Shown in pieces: positions 41,557-50,832 of a DNA stretch of 64,000 nucleotides (positions within the stretch are counted from its first letter, which is position 1; each line of letters begins with the position of its first letter). Below the pieces are notes generated by a model that did no database searches, had not been told where the DNA came from, and saw only the letters and a program-made list of their open reading frames with translations. The translations under genes and the position numbers were made by a program. The DNA comes from DATEDA01 sp963789885 (GTDB lineage Bacteria; Pseudomonadota; Gammaproteobacteria; Burkholderiales; SG8-39), in the NCBI GenBank assembly GCA_963789885.1, contig CAWBNB010000045.1, positions 32,332-96,331 of the forward strand, written 5' to 3'.

Positions 41557-42524
41557 TGTGTTCCGGTGCTGCGCAAGCGTCCGCGCATGTCGTCGGCGGC
41601 GCGCCGCAGCGCCCCGGCCATGCGCGGCTCGGCAGCCGAATGCCCGCCCTGCTCGACGAGCCGCAGTTCGGCGCGGGGCAACCGCCGGGCCAGCTCGTAA
41701 GCTGCGCGCGGCGGGCAGACGATGTCCAGCCGACCCTGGACGATCACGGCCGGCACCTCGGCGACCCGCCCAAGGCGGGACATGAGCTCGTCCGGCTCGA
41801 GGAAGCAATCGTGCACGAGGTAATGGAGTTGGATGCGCGCCCGGGCCAGCGCCTCGACCGGGGCGAGCATCGCGGGCGCTGTTTTGTCGGTCGCGCCTAC
41901 TCCCATGATGGCCTCCTCGTAGGCCAGCCAGCGCTGCGCCGCGGCCAGCGCGCGTCGCTCGTCTTGCTGGCTCACCAATCCATGATAGTGCGTGAGCAGG
42001 CCGCCGCCTTCCCCTTCCGCGAGCGCCGCCCATGCCTCCGGCACGAAGTTGCGCAGAGCGTACAGATACCAGTCGATCTCAGCCCGGCTGGCGAGAAAGA
42101 TCCCGCGCAGGACCATGCCTGCCACCCGGTCGGGGTAAGCGATGGCATAGGCGAGCGCGAGCGTGCTTCCCCACGAGCCGCCGAAGAGCATCATGCGGTC
42201 GAAGCCGAGGTGGCCTCGGATCGCCTCGATGTCCGCGACCAAGTGCCGGGTCGTGTTCTCGCCCGTGAAGCCGAGCGGGGTCGACTGCCCGCACCCGCGC
42301 TGATCGAACAACACGCTGCGATAGAACTTGGGATCGAGGAACCGGCGATGAAGCGGTCGCGTGTGGCTTCCGGGCCCACCATGGAGGAAAAGCGCTGGGA
42401 CGCCGTGCGGGTTCCCGCACTCCTCCACGTGGATGGCGTGCCCGCCGCCGACGGCCAATTGCTGCACCGCAAACGGCACAAGCTCCGGGTAGAGCAGCTC
42501 GGGGGGGTCGACGGGCCGGTTCAC
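41553..42524 (-). CDS. pip: Proline iminopeptidase
   Basis: A 323-residue alpha/beta hydrolase that removes N-terminal proline from peptides. Marks: LFLHGGPGSHTRPLHRRFLDP (oxyanion HGGPG), VLFDQRGCGQSTP, the nucleophile elbow FGGSWGSTLALAYA (Ser), the Asp in IVQGRLDIVCPP and the His in VEQGGHSAAEP. Start GTG 42524. It is divergent from pqqA with about 174 bases between, which must hold both promoters. It overlaps the kinase gene start (ATGA), so the kinase may be co-transcribed. Confidence 0.93.
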   Translation of the reverse strand: MNRPVDPPELLYPELVPFAVQQLAVGGGHAIHVEECGNPHGVPALFLHGGPGSHTRPLHRRFLDPKFYRSVLFDQRGCGQSTPLGFTGENTTRHLVADIEAIRGHLGFDRMMLFGGSWGSTLALAYAIAYPDRVAGMVLRGIFLASRAEIDWYLYALRNFVPEAWAALAEGEGGGLLTHYHGLVSQQDERRALAAAQRWLAYEEAIMGVGATDKTAPAMLAPVEALARARIQLHYLVHDCFLEPDELMSRLGRVAEVPAVIVQGRLDIVCPPRAAYELARRLPRAELRLVEQGGHSAAEPRMAGALRRAADDMRGRLRSTGTQ

Positions 42525-42698
42525 AAGGTTTTCCCGGGGGCGGAATCGGTTCGAGCCTATGTCAAGCGTTCGGCGAGAGAAAGCTCGGACCCGCAGGACT
42601 ACGGAAAATCATTAGGTCCGATCGGGCGATTCACCAGTGGGCATCCTGGGGCCCGCCCCTCAGAATCCTCCCGTGCGCCACTGAAAAGGAGTGCGAAC

Positions 42699-42770
42699 GT
42701 GTGGACCAAGCCTGAGTACACCGAGATGCGTTTCGGCTTCGAGGTGACGATGTACATCGCCACCCGCTGA
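42699..42770 (+). CDS. pqqA: PqqA, PQQ precursor peptide
   Basis: A 23-residue peptide from GTG 42699 (ribosome site AAAAGGAG). It ends with FEVTMYIATR, where the conserved Glu and Tyr (E-x-x-x-Y) are cross-linked by PqqE to make PQQ. The rest (MWTKPEYTEMR) is typical. It lies 15 bases ahead of a strong hairpin and 86 bases ahead of pqqC. Confidence 0.95.
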   Translation: MWTKPEYTEMRFGFEVTMYIATR

Positions 42771-42785
42771 CAGCGGAAGGCACCC

Positions 42786-42819
42786 CACGAAGGCCCCGAT
42801 GAGGGGCTTTCGTGTTTTT
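42786..42819 (+). terminator. Attenuator hairpin between pqqA and pqqC
   Basis: CACGAAGGCCCC (42786-42797) pairs with GGGGCTTTCGTG (42803-42814) around GATGA, followed by TTTTT. One wobble or mismatch in the stem. Likely ends most pqqA transcripts, giving many copies of the peptide relative to the enzymes. Confidence 0.8.
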
Positions 42820-42856
42820 GGGACTGCGTAAGAGCGGGGTACTGACTGAGGGCGCT

Positions 42857-43579
42857 ATGGGAGCCGCTGACCGGTTGCCGTGGAGCAGGGAAGACTTCGA
42901 GCGCGAGCTGCGCGCCAAGGGCGATCGGTACCACATCCATCACCCGTTCCACGTCGCGATGAACAGCGGCGGGTGCACCAGGAAACAGGTGCAGGGCTGG
43001 GTGCTCAACCGCTTCTACTACCAAGTCAGCATCCCGATCAAGGACGCGGCCATTCTCGCCAACATGCCCGACCGCGAGCACCGCCGGGAGTGGATCAAGC
43101 GCATTCTCGACCACGACGGCGGGGCGGGCGACGAAGGCGGGATCGAGGCGTGGCTGCGCCTCGGCGAAGCGGTGGGCCTGAAGCGCAGCGAGGTCCAGTC
43201 GCTCGAGCACGTGCTTCCCGGCGTACGCTTCGCCGTCGATGCGTACGTCAACTTCGCACGCCGCGCCCCTTGGCAGGAAGCCGTGTGCTCGTCGCTGACC
43301 GAGCTCTTCGCGCCACAGATCCACCAGGTGCGGCTGGCGAGCTGGCCGAAGTACTACCCCTGGATCGAGGCTGCCGGGTACGAGTATTTCCGCAAGCGCC
43401 TCTCCGAAGCACGGCGGGACGTCGACCACGGGCTGAGGGTGACGCTCGAGCATTTCCGCACGCGCGCCGGCCAGGAACGCGCGCTTGAAATCCTGCAGTT
43501 CAAGCTCGACGTACTGTGGACCATGCTGGACGCGATGGAGTTCGCGTACGGCATCGGGCCGGGCGAAGGCGGAGGCTGA
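42857..43579 (+). CDS. pqqC: PqqC, pyrroloquinoline-quinone synthase
   Basis: A 240-residue haem-oxygenase-fold enzyme that performs the last ring closure and oxidation of PQQ. Marks: [51 protein letters not shown] and [16 protein letters not shown]. Start ATG 42857 behind GAGGGCG. Full length. No pqqB lies between pqqA and pqqC, where it often is; it must be elsewhere or absent. Confidence 0.95.
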   Translation: MGAADRLPWSREDFERELRAKGDRYHIHHPFHVAMNSGGCTRKQVQGWVLNRFYYQVSIPIKDAAILANMPDREHRREWIKRILDHDGGAGDEGGIEAWLRLGEAVGLKRSEVQSLEHVLPGVRFAVDAYVNFARRAPWQEAVCSSLTELFAPQIHQVRLASWPKYYPWIEAAGYEYFRKRLSEARRDVDHGLRVTLEHFRTRAGQERALEILQFKLDVLWTMLDAMEFAYGIGPGEGGG

Positions 43580-43583
43580 CCCG

Positions 43584-43862
43584 GTGGCACCCGGCAACGA
43601 CACGGTCTTCGAGCTCGCACGACGCTTTCGATTCCAGTGGGAGGAGGCGCAGCAGGCGTATGTGCTGCTGTACCCCGAGGGCATGGTGAAGCTGGGACAG
43701 AGCGCGGGCGAGATCCTGAAGCGCGTCAACGGTGCGTCGGCCGTCTCCGAGATCGTCGCCGACCTCGAACGGGCGTTCCCCGGCGCGGACCTGCGGCAGG
43801 ATGTGACGGATTTTCTCGCCCACGCCAGCGAGAAGGGCTGGATCAGTGCCAAGCAGCCCTAG
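43584..43862 (+). CDS. pqqD: PqqD, PQQ peptide chaperone
   Basis: A 92-residue protein from GTG 43584, 4 bases after pqqC. Marks: FRFQWEEAQQAYVLLYPEGMVKLGQSAGEIL and the winged-helix-like end. PqqD carries PqqA to the radical SAM enzyme PqqE, so it is needed for the first cross-link. Its stop overlaps the start of pqqE by 17 bases in another frame. Confidence 0.92.
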   Translation: MAPGNDTVFELARRFRFQWEEAQQAYVLLYPEGMVKLGQSAGEILKRVNGASAVSEIVADLERAFPGADLRQDVTDFLAHASEKGWISAKQP

Positions 43863-44991
43863 TCCGCCGCTTTGGCTGCTCGCGGAGCTGACTTACCGCT
43901 GTCCGCTCCATTGCGTGTTCTGCTACAACCCGCTGGACTACACGGCCTACGGGCCCGAACTCTCCACGGACGAGTGGCTGCGCGTGCTGCGCGAGGGGCG
44001 CGGCCTCGGCGCGACGCAGCTCGGCTTCTCGGGCGGCGAGCCGCTGGTGCGCGACGACCTGGAGGTGCTCGTCGCCGAAGCGCGGCGGCTGGGGTACTAC
44101 TCGAATCTCATCACCTCGGGCGTCGGCTTGAACGAGCGGCGGATCGCCGCGTTCAAGGAAGGCGGCCTCGACCACATCCAGCTGTCCTTCCAGGACTCGA
44201 CCCGGGAGATGAACGATTTCCTGTCGAGCACCCGCACCTTCGAGCTCAAGCGACGGGTCGCGAAGCTGATCAAGCAGCACGACTATCCGATGGTGCTGAA
44301 CGTCGTGCTGCATCGGCTCAACATCGATCACGTCCAGCAGATCCTCGACCTCGCGCTCGAGCTGGAAGCCGAGTACGTCGAGCTCGCGAACACCCAGTAC
44401 TACGGCTGGGCGTATGCGAACCGCGACCAGCTCCTGCCGAGCCGGGAGCAGCTGCAGCGCGCGGAGGAGGTGGTGAACCGGTTCCGCGAGCGGGTCGGCG
44501 CCCGGACTAAAATCTACTTCGTCGTCCCCGACTACCACGAGACCCGACCGAAAGCCTGCATGAACGGCTGGGGTGCAGTATTCCTCTGCCTCACGGCCGA
44601 TGGCCTCGCGCTGCCATGCCACGAGGCGCGCATGCTGCCCGGACTCGAATTTCCGAGCGTCCGCGACCACAGCCTCCGTGCCATCTGGTACGACTCCCCC
44701 GCCTTCAACCGTTACCGCGGCGACGGATGGATGAAGGAACCCTGCCGCAGCTGTCCCGAGAAGGCGAAGGACTTCGGCGGCTGCCGTTGCCAAGCGTACC
44801 TGCTGACTGGCGATCCGGCGAATGCCGACCCCGTGTGCGACAAGTCGCCGCATCACGCGCTCGTCACGCAGGCGGTCGAACGCGCGCGCGAGGTGCAGGT
44901 TGCACCCGGGACGAAGCCCGTCCTCCTCTATCGCGACGACGTGAATTCGCGGGCGATGTCGCGCAAGACGGGGCGAGCGCCGGTCACGTGA
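43846..44991 (+). CDS. pqqE: PqqE, radical SAM enzyme
   Basis: A 381-residue radical SAM protein that links Glu and Tyr in PqqA. The SAM cluster motif is CPLHCVFC near residue 20. The SPASM domain has further cysteines in LPCHEARML, CRSCPEKAKDFGGCRCQAY and PVCDKSPHH. Start GTG 43846 lies inside the pqqD end. Length is normal. Next gene starts 34 bases later with its own weak site. Confidence 0.95.
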   Translation: MPSSPSPPLWLLAELTYRCPLHCVFCYNPLDYTAYGPELSTDEWLRVLREGRGLGATQLGFSGGEPLVRDDLEVLVAEARRLGYYSNLITSGVGLNERRIAAFKEGGLDHIQLSFQDSTREMNDFLSSTRTFELKRRVAKLIKQHDYPMVLNVVLHRLNIDHVQQILDLALELEAEYVELANTQYYGWAYANRDQLLPSREQLQRAEEVVNRFRERVGARTKIYFVVPDYHETRPKACMNGWGAVFLCLTADGLALPCHEARMLPGLEFPSVRDHSLRAIWYDSPAFNRYRGDGWMKEPCRSCPEKAKDFGGCRCQAYLLTGDPANADPVCDKSPHHALVTQAVERAREVQVAPGTKPVLLYRDDVNSRAMSRKTGRAPVT

Positions 44992-45025
44992 GCGCCTCCC
45001 GGGCTCTGGTTCGCCGGCGCTACGG

Positions 45026-46600
45026 ATGAATCGCCGCGGATTTCTCGGAGCGGGCCTCGCGTCGGCCGTTGCAGCGTGCGGTGTCCGCCCGGCAGCAGAG
45101 ACCGCTGCGGCGCCCCCGGACGCGCTCGCCGGTGACCGGGTCGTGAGCTTGGGAGCGGTGCGGCGCCTCGTCGTCGAGCGGCACGATCCGCTCGCCGGCC
45201 GCTGCCGCTACGTCGCGGACCTCGGCTCGCGAAAGGTGGCACAGCCCATCCTCGTCGCGCGGCGCGGCGAAAGTTTCGACGCCGTGGTCGAGAACGCGCT
45301 CCCGCAGCCCACGACCGTGCACTTCCACGGGCTGACGCTCCCGGAGGCGCAGGACGGGGCCGGGTTCGATCCGATTGCACCGGCCGGCCGCAAGCAGGTG
45401 CGCTTCGAGGTGAAGAATCGCTCCGGGCTGTACTGGTTCCATCCCCATCCGCACGGCCTGACCGCCGAGCAGGTCTACGGCGGGCTGACCGGCCTGCTGG
45501 TCGTGACCGATCCCGACGACGACGCGATCGATGCGGCGCTCGGCCTCCCGCCGGGTAACCGGCTCGCCCTCGCCGTCGCCGACGCGCGCGTCGTCGCCGG
45601 CGCGGTGCGTCCGTATGCGCCGACCGCCGAGGACTGCCTGCACGGCTGGTTCGGCGACCGGGCGCTCGTCAACGGCGATCTCGACGCGGAGCGAACCGTC
45701 GCGCCCGGCTGGGTACGGCTCCAGATCCTGAACGCCTGCAACGCACGCGGGCTCCTCCTGGCGTTTCGCGATGGGGAGACGCTCGTGCCGTTCAATCTGC
45801 TCGGCACCGACGGCGGCCTGCTCGGCGCGCCGAAGGCGATCGAGCGCGCGTTTCTGTACACCGGGGAGCGTGTCGACATCGCGATCGATCTTGCCGACCG
45901 GCGCACGGTCAGGGCGGTCAGCCTCGAGTTCGACCCGCGCCACCACGCGCCTGGTGCAGCGACGCATCGTCACCCCGCGCGCGATCGCTACGCTCCGCTT
46001 GCGGCCGAAGCGGTCTGCGAAAGCGCCGGCCGCGACGATCCCGCAGCCACGCTCCCCGACGGCGCCGAGCTCGCCCTCTTTTCGTTGCGCGTCGAGGGAA
46101 CGGCGACGCGGCCCGGGTCGGCGCTTCCCGCGCGGTTGTCGGCTCTTTCCGACGAGCCCGCAAGTCCGCAGGCCGCCACGCGCCGGATGCGGCTCGACTT
46201 CGACGAGCGCCTGGGGTTCTTGATCAACCAGACGCCCTACCGGCCCGACGCGGTCGAGTTCAGCGTGCAGCGCGGTGCGCGCGAGGTCTGGGAGATCCGG
46301 AACAGTCCCATCTCGATGCCGCACCCGATGCACGTGCACGGGTTCGGCTTCCGCGTGCTGCGCAGGCAGGGCACCTACGGTGGGGCCCGGCGCTTCGCCA
46401 CCGAGAGCGGCGGGCGCTTTCCGACCGATCTGGGCGTGAAGGACACCGTCGTGCTGTGGCCGAACGAGACGATCTGGCTCGCCCTCGATTTCGCGCTGCC
46501 CACCGACGCAGCGTTCCGCGGCGCGCAGCGCTACATGTTCCACTGCCACAACCTCGAGCACGAGGATGGCATGATGATGCAGAACTTCGCCGTATCCTGA
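45026..46600 (+). CDS. Multicopper oxidase with Tat-type lipoprotein signal
   Basis: A 524-residue three-cupredoxin oxidase. The N-terminus MNRRGFLGAGLASAVAACG has a twin Arg and a Cys at a lipobox, so it is likely folded in the cytoplasm, exported by Tat and perhaps lipid-anchored. Copper motifs are complete: HFHGLTLP, YWFHPHPHG, HPMHVHGFGF and FHCHNLEHEDGMMM. The last Met cluster gives an axial ligand. It resembles CueO and laccase-type enzymes that oxidise Cu(I) or small phenols. It follows pqqE by 34 bases and precedes the beta-propeller protein, so it may be co-expressed with PQQ genes. Confidence 0.88.
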   Translation: MNRRGFLGAGLASAVAACGVRPAAETAAAPPDALAGDRVVSLGAVRRLVVERHDPLAGRCRYVADLGSRKVAQPILVARRGESFDAVVENALPQPTTVHFHGLTLPEAQDGAGFDPIAPAGRKQVRFEVKNRSGLYWFHPHPHGLTAEQVYGGLTGLLVVTDPDDDAIDAALGLPPGNRLALAVADARVVAGAVRPYAPTAEDCLHGWFGDRALVNGDLDAERTVAPGWVRLQILNACNARGLLLAFRDGETLVPFNLLGTDGGLLGAPKAIERAFLYTGERVDIAIDLADRRTVRAVSLEFDPRHHAPGAATHRHPARDRYAPLAAEAVCESAGRDDPAATLPDGAELALFSLRVEGTATRPGSALPARLSALSDEPASPQAATRRMRLDFDERLGFLINQTPYRPDAVEFSVQRGAREVWEIRNSPISMPHPMHVHGFGFRVLRRQGTYGGARRFATESGGRFPTDLGVKDTVVLWPNETIWLALDFALPTDAAFRGAQRYMFHCHNLEHEDGMMMQNFAVS

Positions 46601-46620
46601 CGATGATTGGAGACATCCGG

Positions 46621-47592
46621 ATGAGGAACCTGCGATTCCACGGGGCCCTGGCCGCTCTCGCTCTGGCGCTGATCTCCGGAGTTCCGGCCGCGACCGTGGC
46701 CCTGGCCGGGACCGCGGTCGTCGGCAACGAGAACAGCGGCACGATCTCGCTGATCGACACGGCGCGGGACGAGGTGGTCGGCGAGATCAAGACCGGCGGC
46801 AAGCCGCGCGGCGCGGCGATCCACGCTGCGCGCCGTCTTGCGTACGTCTCGGACCAGCCGGCGAACGCGCTGCTGGTGGTCGATCTCGACCGGCGCGCGG
46901 TGGCGAAGCGCATCGACCTCGGCGAGTCGCCCGAAGGCGTCTACATCTCCCCCGATGGCAAGCTCATCGCCGCCGCGGTCGAGCTGACGAACAGCGTCGC
47001 CTTCATCGACACCGCGACCGACGCGGTCGTGTTCAGGGTCAAGATCGCCGGCGAGAACCCCGAGCACGCCGTGTTCTCGCCCGACGGGCGGTTCGTCTAC
47101 GTGAGCGCGGAGGAGGACGACAAGCTGGAAGTGGTCGACGTCGCCGCACGCAAGAGCATTGCCCAGCTGAAGGTCGGCACGCGCCCGCGCGGCATCGCGT
47201 TCACGCCGGACGGCGCGAAGGCGTACGTCGCCTGCGAGCGGGCCGACACCGTCTACGTGATCGACGCGCGCCAGCACAAGGTCGTCGGCACGATCAAGGC
47301 CGGGCTCCGCGCCAACGGCCTCACGATGCATCCCGACGGCAAGCGGCTGTATCTGACTAACGGCGGTGACGGGACCGTGATGGTGATCGACACCGCGACC
47401 GACAAGGTGGTGGCGACGATCCAGGTCGGCAAGCGGCCGTGGAACATGGCCCTGACCGGCGACGGCGCGAAGCTGTACGTCGCGAACGGAAGGTCGAACA
47501 GCGTGTCGGTCATCGACACCGCCAAGAACGTCCGCATCAAGGACATCCCGGTCGGCGATACGCCCTGGGGCGTCGCCGTGCTCGACCCGTGA
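46621..47592 (+). CDS. PQQ-associated YVTN beta-propeller protein
   Basis: A 323-residue secreted protein. ATG 46621 is chosen because GGAG lies 8 bases upstream and a signal peptide follows (ALAALALALISGVPAAT). It has seven repeats of the type GTAVVGNENSGTISLIDTA, PEGVYISPDGKLIAAAVE, PRGIAFTPDGAKAYVACE and PWNMALTGDGAKLYVANG, a YVTN propeller. Proteins of this family are found next to PQQ-dependent alcohol oxidation genes; the role is unknown. It starts 18 bases after the multicopper oxidase. Confidence 0.85.
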   Translation: MRNLRFHGALAALALALISGVPAATVALAGTAVVGNENSGTISLIDTARDEVVGEIKTGGKPRGAAIHAARRLAYVSDQPANALLVVDLDRRAVAKRIDLGESPEGVYISPDGKLIAAAVELTNSVAFIDTATDAVVFRVKIAGENPEHAVFSPDGRFVYVSAEEDDKLEVVDVAARKSIAQLKVGTRPRGIAFTPDGAKAYVACERADTVYVIDARQHKVVGTIKAGLRANGLTMHPDGKRLYLTNGGDGTVMVIDTATDKVVATIQVGKRPWNMALTGDGAKLYVANGRSNSVSVIDTAKNVRIKDIPVGDTPWGVAVLDP

Positions 47593-47635
47593 TCGGCGCG
47601 GTTCCTCGCGCGACCACGATCTCGCGAGAGCCGTC

Positions 47636-48355
47636 CTAGCGCTCGAGCCGGAAGACGACCGGCACCAGCACCTCGATCTCGCGGTCGCCCAGGCCTTCGG
47701 GCGGAGGCGGGAAGCGTGCGGCCTTTGCCGCCATCGCCAGCGCCTGCCGGTCGAGCACGCCATGGCCGCTTGAGCGGTGCACCTCGGCCTCGAGCAACCG
47801 GCCGGACGCCGCGACGCGCAGCTGCATCGTGACCGATCCCTCCCAGCCCTGCATCTGCGCGATGGGCGGGTACTCCTTGTACCGTGCGAGCACCTCGGCA
47901 ATCGTGAGTCCGTAGCTGGAGAGCAGCCGGGACGACGACACGCGCGGCGCCGGAACCTGAATGGCGAGCGGCGGCGACTGCGGCGACAAAACCGGCGGAG
48001 CGACGGGGGCTTCCGGTGCGGGTGCCTGGGCTCGTTCTTCCTCGATGGTCCCGGCTGGCGTGGGCACGGGCGGCTCGCTCTTCCGGACGGTGCGCACTGG
48101 CTCGTGCAGCCGTAGGTGCGGCTTGGCGAGTTTCTGCGGCGGGGTCGTCGACGTTGGACGGACGGGCTCCGGAGAGACGGCGGGCGCCACAACGAGTTCG
48201 CGCAGCGACACTTCGAGCACTGGAAGCGCCTCGGACGGCAGGACGCGCGGCGCCGGGAATGAAATCGACATCGCGGCCGCGTGAACGGCGAGCGACGCAA
48301 TCACCGCCGCGACGAGTCGGCCGTCGAGGTGCCAAAGCGAGTAGCGAGTGTCCAA
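47636..48355 (-). CDS. TonB energy transducer
   Basis: About 239 residues from TTG 48355, which has GGGGAG at the right distance. One N-terminal membrane span (LVAAVIASLAVHAAAMSISF), a long Pro-rich periplasmic spacer and a C-terminal domain (EYPPIAQMQGWEGSVTMQLRV, SSGHGVLDRQALAMA) that contacts TonB boxes. It lies one gene with the receptor upstream (5 bases apart), so it is probably dedicated to that receptor. The TTG start is unusual but better than in-frame alternatives. Confidence 0.85.
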   Translation of the reverse strand: MDTRYSLWHLDGRLVAAVIASLAVHAAAMSISFPAPRVLPSEALPVLEVSLRELVVAPAVSPEPVRPTSTTPPQKLAKPHLRLHEPVRTVRKSEPPVPTPAGTIEEERAQAPAPEAPVAPPVLSPQSPPLAIQVPAPRVSSSRLLSSYGLTIAEVLARYKEYPPIAQMQGWEGSVTMQLRVAASGRLLEAEVHRSSGHGVLDRQALAMAAKAARFPPPPEGLGDREIEVLVPVVFRLER

Positions 48356-48359
48356 CGGG

Positions 48360-50643
48360 TCACGCTCCCCGCGCGCCGAACGCGTACCGGACCCCGATCC
48401 ACCCGCCGATCGGGGCCGCCGGTGACAGGAACACTTCCTTGACGGTATTGGTCGCGTCGAACGTATTGCCCGGGCCGTTGAAGAAGTTGAGCCCGAGCAC
48501 GCCGGCCGTCTCGTACTTGCGGTTGAAGAGGTTGGTGACCATGCCGAAGAGCTCCCAGCCGGGAGCGAAGCTCCACCGGGCGTCGAGATTGAACACGGTG
48601 TAACCCGAGATCTTGCCGCTCGGATCCTGGTTGTTCTCGTTGCCCCGCACGTATTGGCTGTCCTGCGCGTACATCCCCGCACCGACGGTGAAGCCGCCGT
48701 CGAAGAGATACGCGGCCCGCAGCTTGAGGATGTTGCTCGGGATGCCGGGAATCCGGTCGCCCGACTGCACCTGGATGTCGCCGATCGCGCTGGCGGAGCT
48801 GTTGTTGGGGCTGAACTCGGTGAACGGCGTGCGGAACTGCGCGCTGATGTAGCTGTAGCTCGCGGCGAAGCTCCACCGGCTCACCCTGCCGGCGAGGCCG
48901 AGCTCGGCGCCGCGGCGCCGCGTTGTCCCCACGTTCTGGAAGAATCCGGTGTTCGGTGCGCTGGCGGAAGCGCTGACGAACAGGATGTCGCTGTTGAGCG
49001 ACGTCTGATAGGCCGTCGCATGCCACCTCACGCCCGGCGCGATCTGGCCGCGCACGCCCGCCTCCAGCGTCTTCGCGATGACCGGGTCGAGCGGCGGGTC
49101 GGCGAGGAACGCGTTCGGCAGCGAACACGGCGCCGACGGATCGGCACAGGTGAGCTCGACCGGCGTGGGAATGCGCATGCCCTCGTTGTAGTTGACGTAC
49201 GCCGTCAACGTGGGCATCGCCCTGAACGTCGCGCCGAGCGCCGGGTTGAACCTACTGAACCTGTTGTTCCCGTCGAGCGCCGGATTGGTCCCGGACTGAT
49301 CCCGGATGTCTACCTGGGCCCAGTTGTAGCGCCCGGCCAGTGTGAGGTCCACCCACGGCGCGGGCGACAGCGTATCGGTGAAATAGAGTCCCCAGTACTG
49401 ATTCGTGGTGCGCGCCTGCGTCGTCCGTCTCGAACGAACCGACCGGGATGCTCGAGCGGTCGGAGGCAAAGTTCGCCTCCTGGTCGCTCTGGGTGAAATC
49501 GGTGCGCCCCGCATCGAGGCTCGCCCCGATCGTGAGCTGGTTCGGCAGCGCGCCGAGGTTGCCGAGGTAGCTGTACTGCAGAGCGAAGCCCCAGCCCTGC
49601 ATGTTCACGTCGATCGAGACGTTTTGCCCCTCGGTGTTGCCGGGCGCTACGGGCAGGGTGGGGTCGAAGGCGTCGTTGACGTTGGTGCTGAAGTTCTTGC
49701 TGCGCAGACTGCGGTAGTACAGGTTCCCCTGCAGGAGGCTCTGATCGGAGAGGGAGTGCTTGCCGTTCAGCGTGAACGCGGTGAGCTCGTTCTTGAACGT
49801 GTCCGGAAACGTGTAGGCCTGCGCGCGGTTCTGTTCGAGGAAGGAGATCGGAATCGCCTGGGCCCCGTTCAGCGTGTTGTTCGCGCCGGTGAAGCTGAAA
49901 TCCACGTTGGTGGCCGCATCGCGGAAGGTCAGCTTGCCGAATCCCTGGTTGACGTGACTGCTCGTGTAATCGCGCCAGCCCCGTTCGTAGAACGCGTTGC
50001 CGGTTACGTAGTAGCCCACCCGGTCGCGGGAACCGCCGTACTCGATGTCGCCGGCAGCACGGTTGAACGATCCGCCGTAGCCTTGCGCGACGAAACCCGG
50101 GAAGTCGAAGCCGTTCTTGGTCGTCACCGCGAGCGCGCCGCCGAGCGTGTTGAGGCCGAACACCGGGTTGGAGCCGGGGAGGAGCGTGATGGTGGCGATC
50201 GCGGAGTTCGGGATCAGGTCCCAGTTCACGGTGTCGCCGAAGGGCGTGTTGATGCGCACGCCGTCCTGGAACACGGAGAGACCGGGCGGCGTGCCGAGCA
50301 ACGGTGAGCCGGTGAACCCGCGGAAATTGATGTCCGGCTGATACGGGTTTCCCTGCGCCTGGTTGATGTTCACGCTGTCGAAGCTGCGTTCCATGAGGTC
50401 CGGCAGCGTCATCGTCCCGGGGTTGTGCAGGTCCTGCGCGTCCCCCGACTGCACGTTCGCCGGCACCTTGTCCTTCGGAATCCCGAGGCCCGGCAACGGC
50501 GTGGGCGCCACCACTTCGACGGGCGGAGCGGAGACGCCCTTCCCGTCCGACTGGGCGTGCGCGGCCACGCAGACAGCGTACGCGAGCATTCCGAGCAGGC
50601 CGCTTTTCGCGGGCGTTGCCGCTCCGCCTTTCCACCCCCGCAT
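48360..50643 (-). pseudogene. TonB-dependent outer-membrane receptor, internal frameshift
   Basis: From ATG 50643 (GGGGGAAGG) with a signal peptide (LAYAVCVAAHAQ), a TonB box-like VEVVAPTPL, a plug domain (NPYQPDINFRGFTGSPLLG, GVRINTPFGDTVNWDLIP) and a 22-strand-type barrel. The frame changes near 49420-49435, within GSFETD; beyond it the barrel continues in another frame (TTNQYWGLYFTDTLSPAPWV...) to the final strand GWIGVRYAFGARGA at 48360. The joined protein is about 760 residues, normal for this family. Substrate unknown; context with methanol dehydrogenase and PQQ genes suggests a metal chelate such as a lanthanide or copper complex. Confidence 0.8.
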
Positions 50644-50832
50644 CCTTCCCCCGTTTTGCGGGAAGTTAACGTCGGCCACGCCCGGACGTTCGGGAAATTC
50701 TCCCGACCTGCTCGGGACCTTGTCCGCGAGCGAACCTGCGAATTTCACGTGTCCTAGCGTCGGTGCAAAACACTGCGCCGGAACCGGAGCAGCGGGGCCG
50801 ATCGGGTCGGCACGCTACAATCCTTGCGCATC

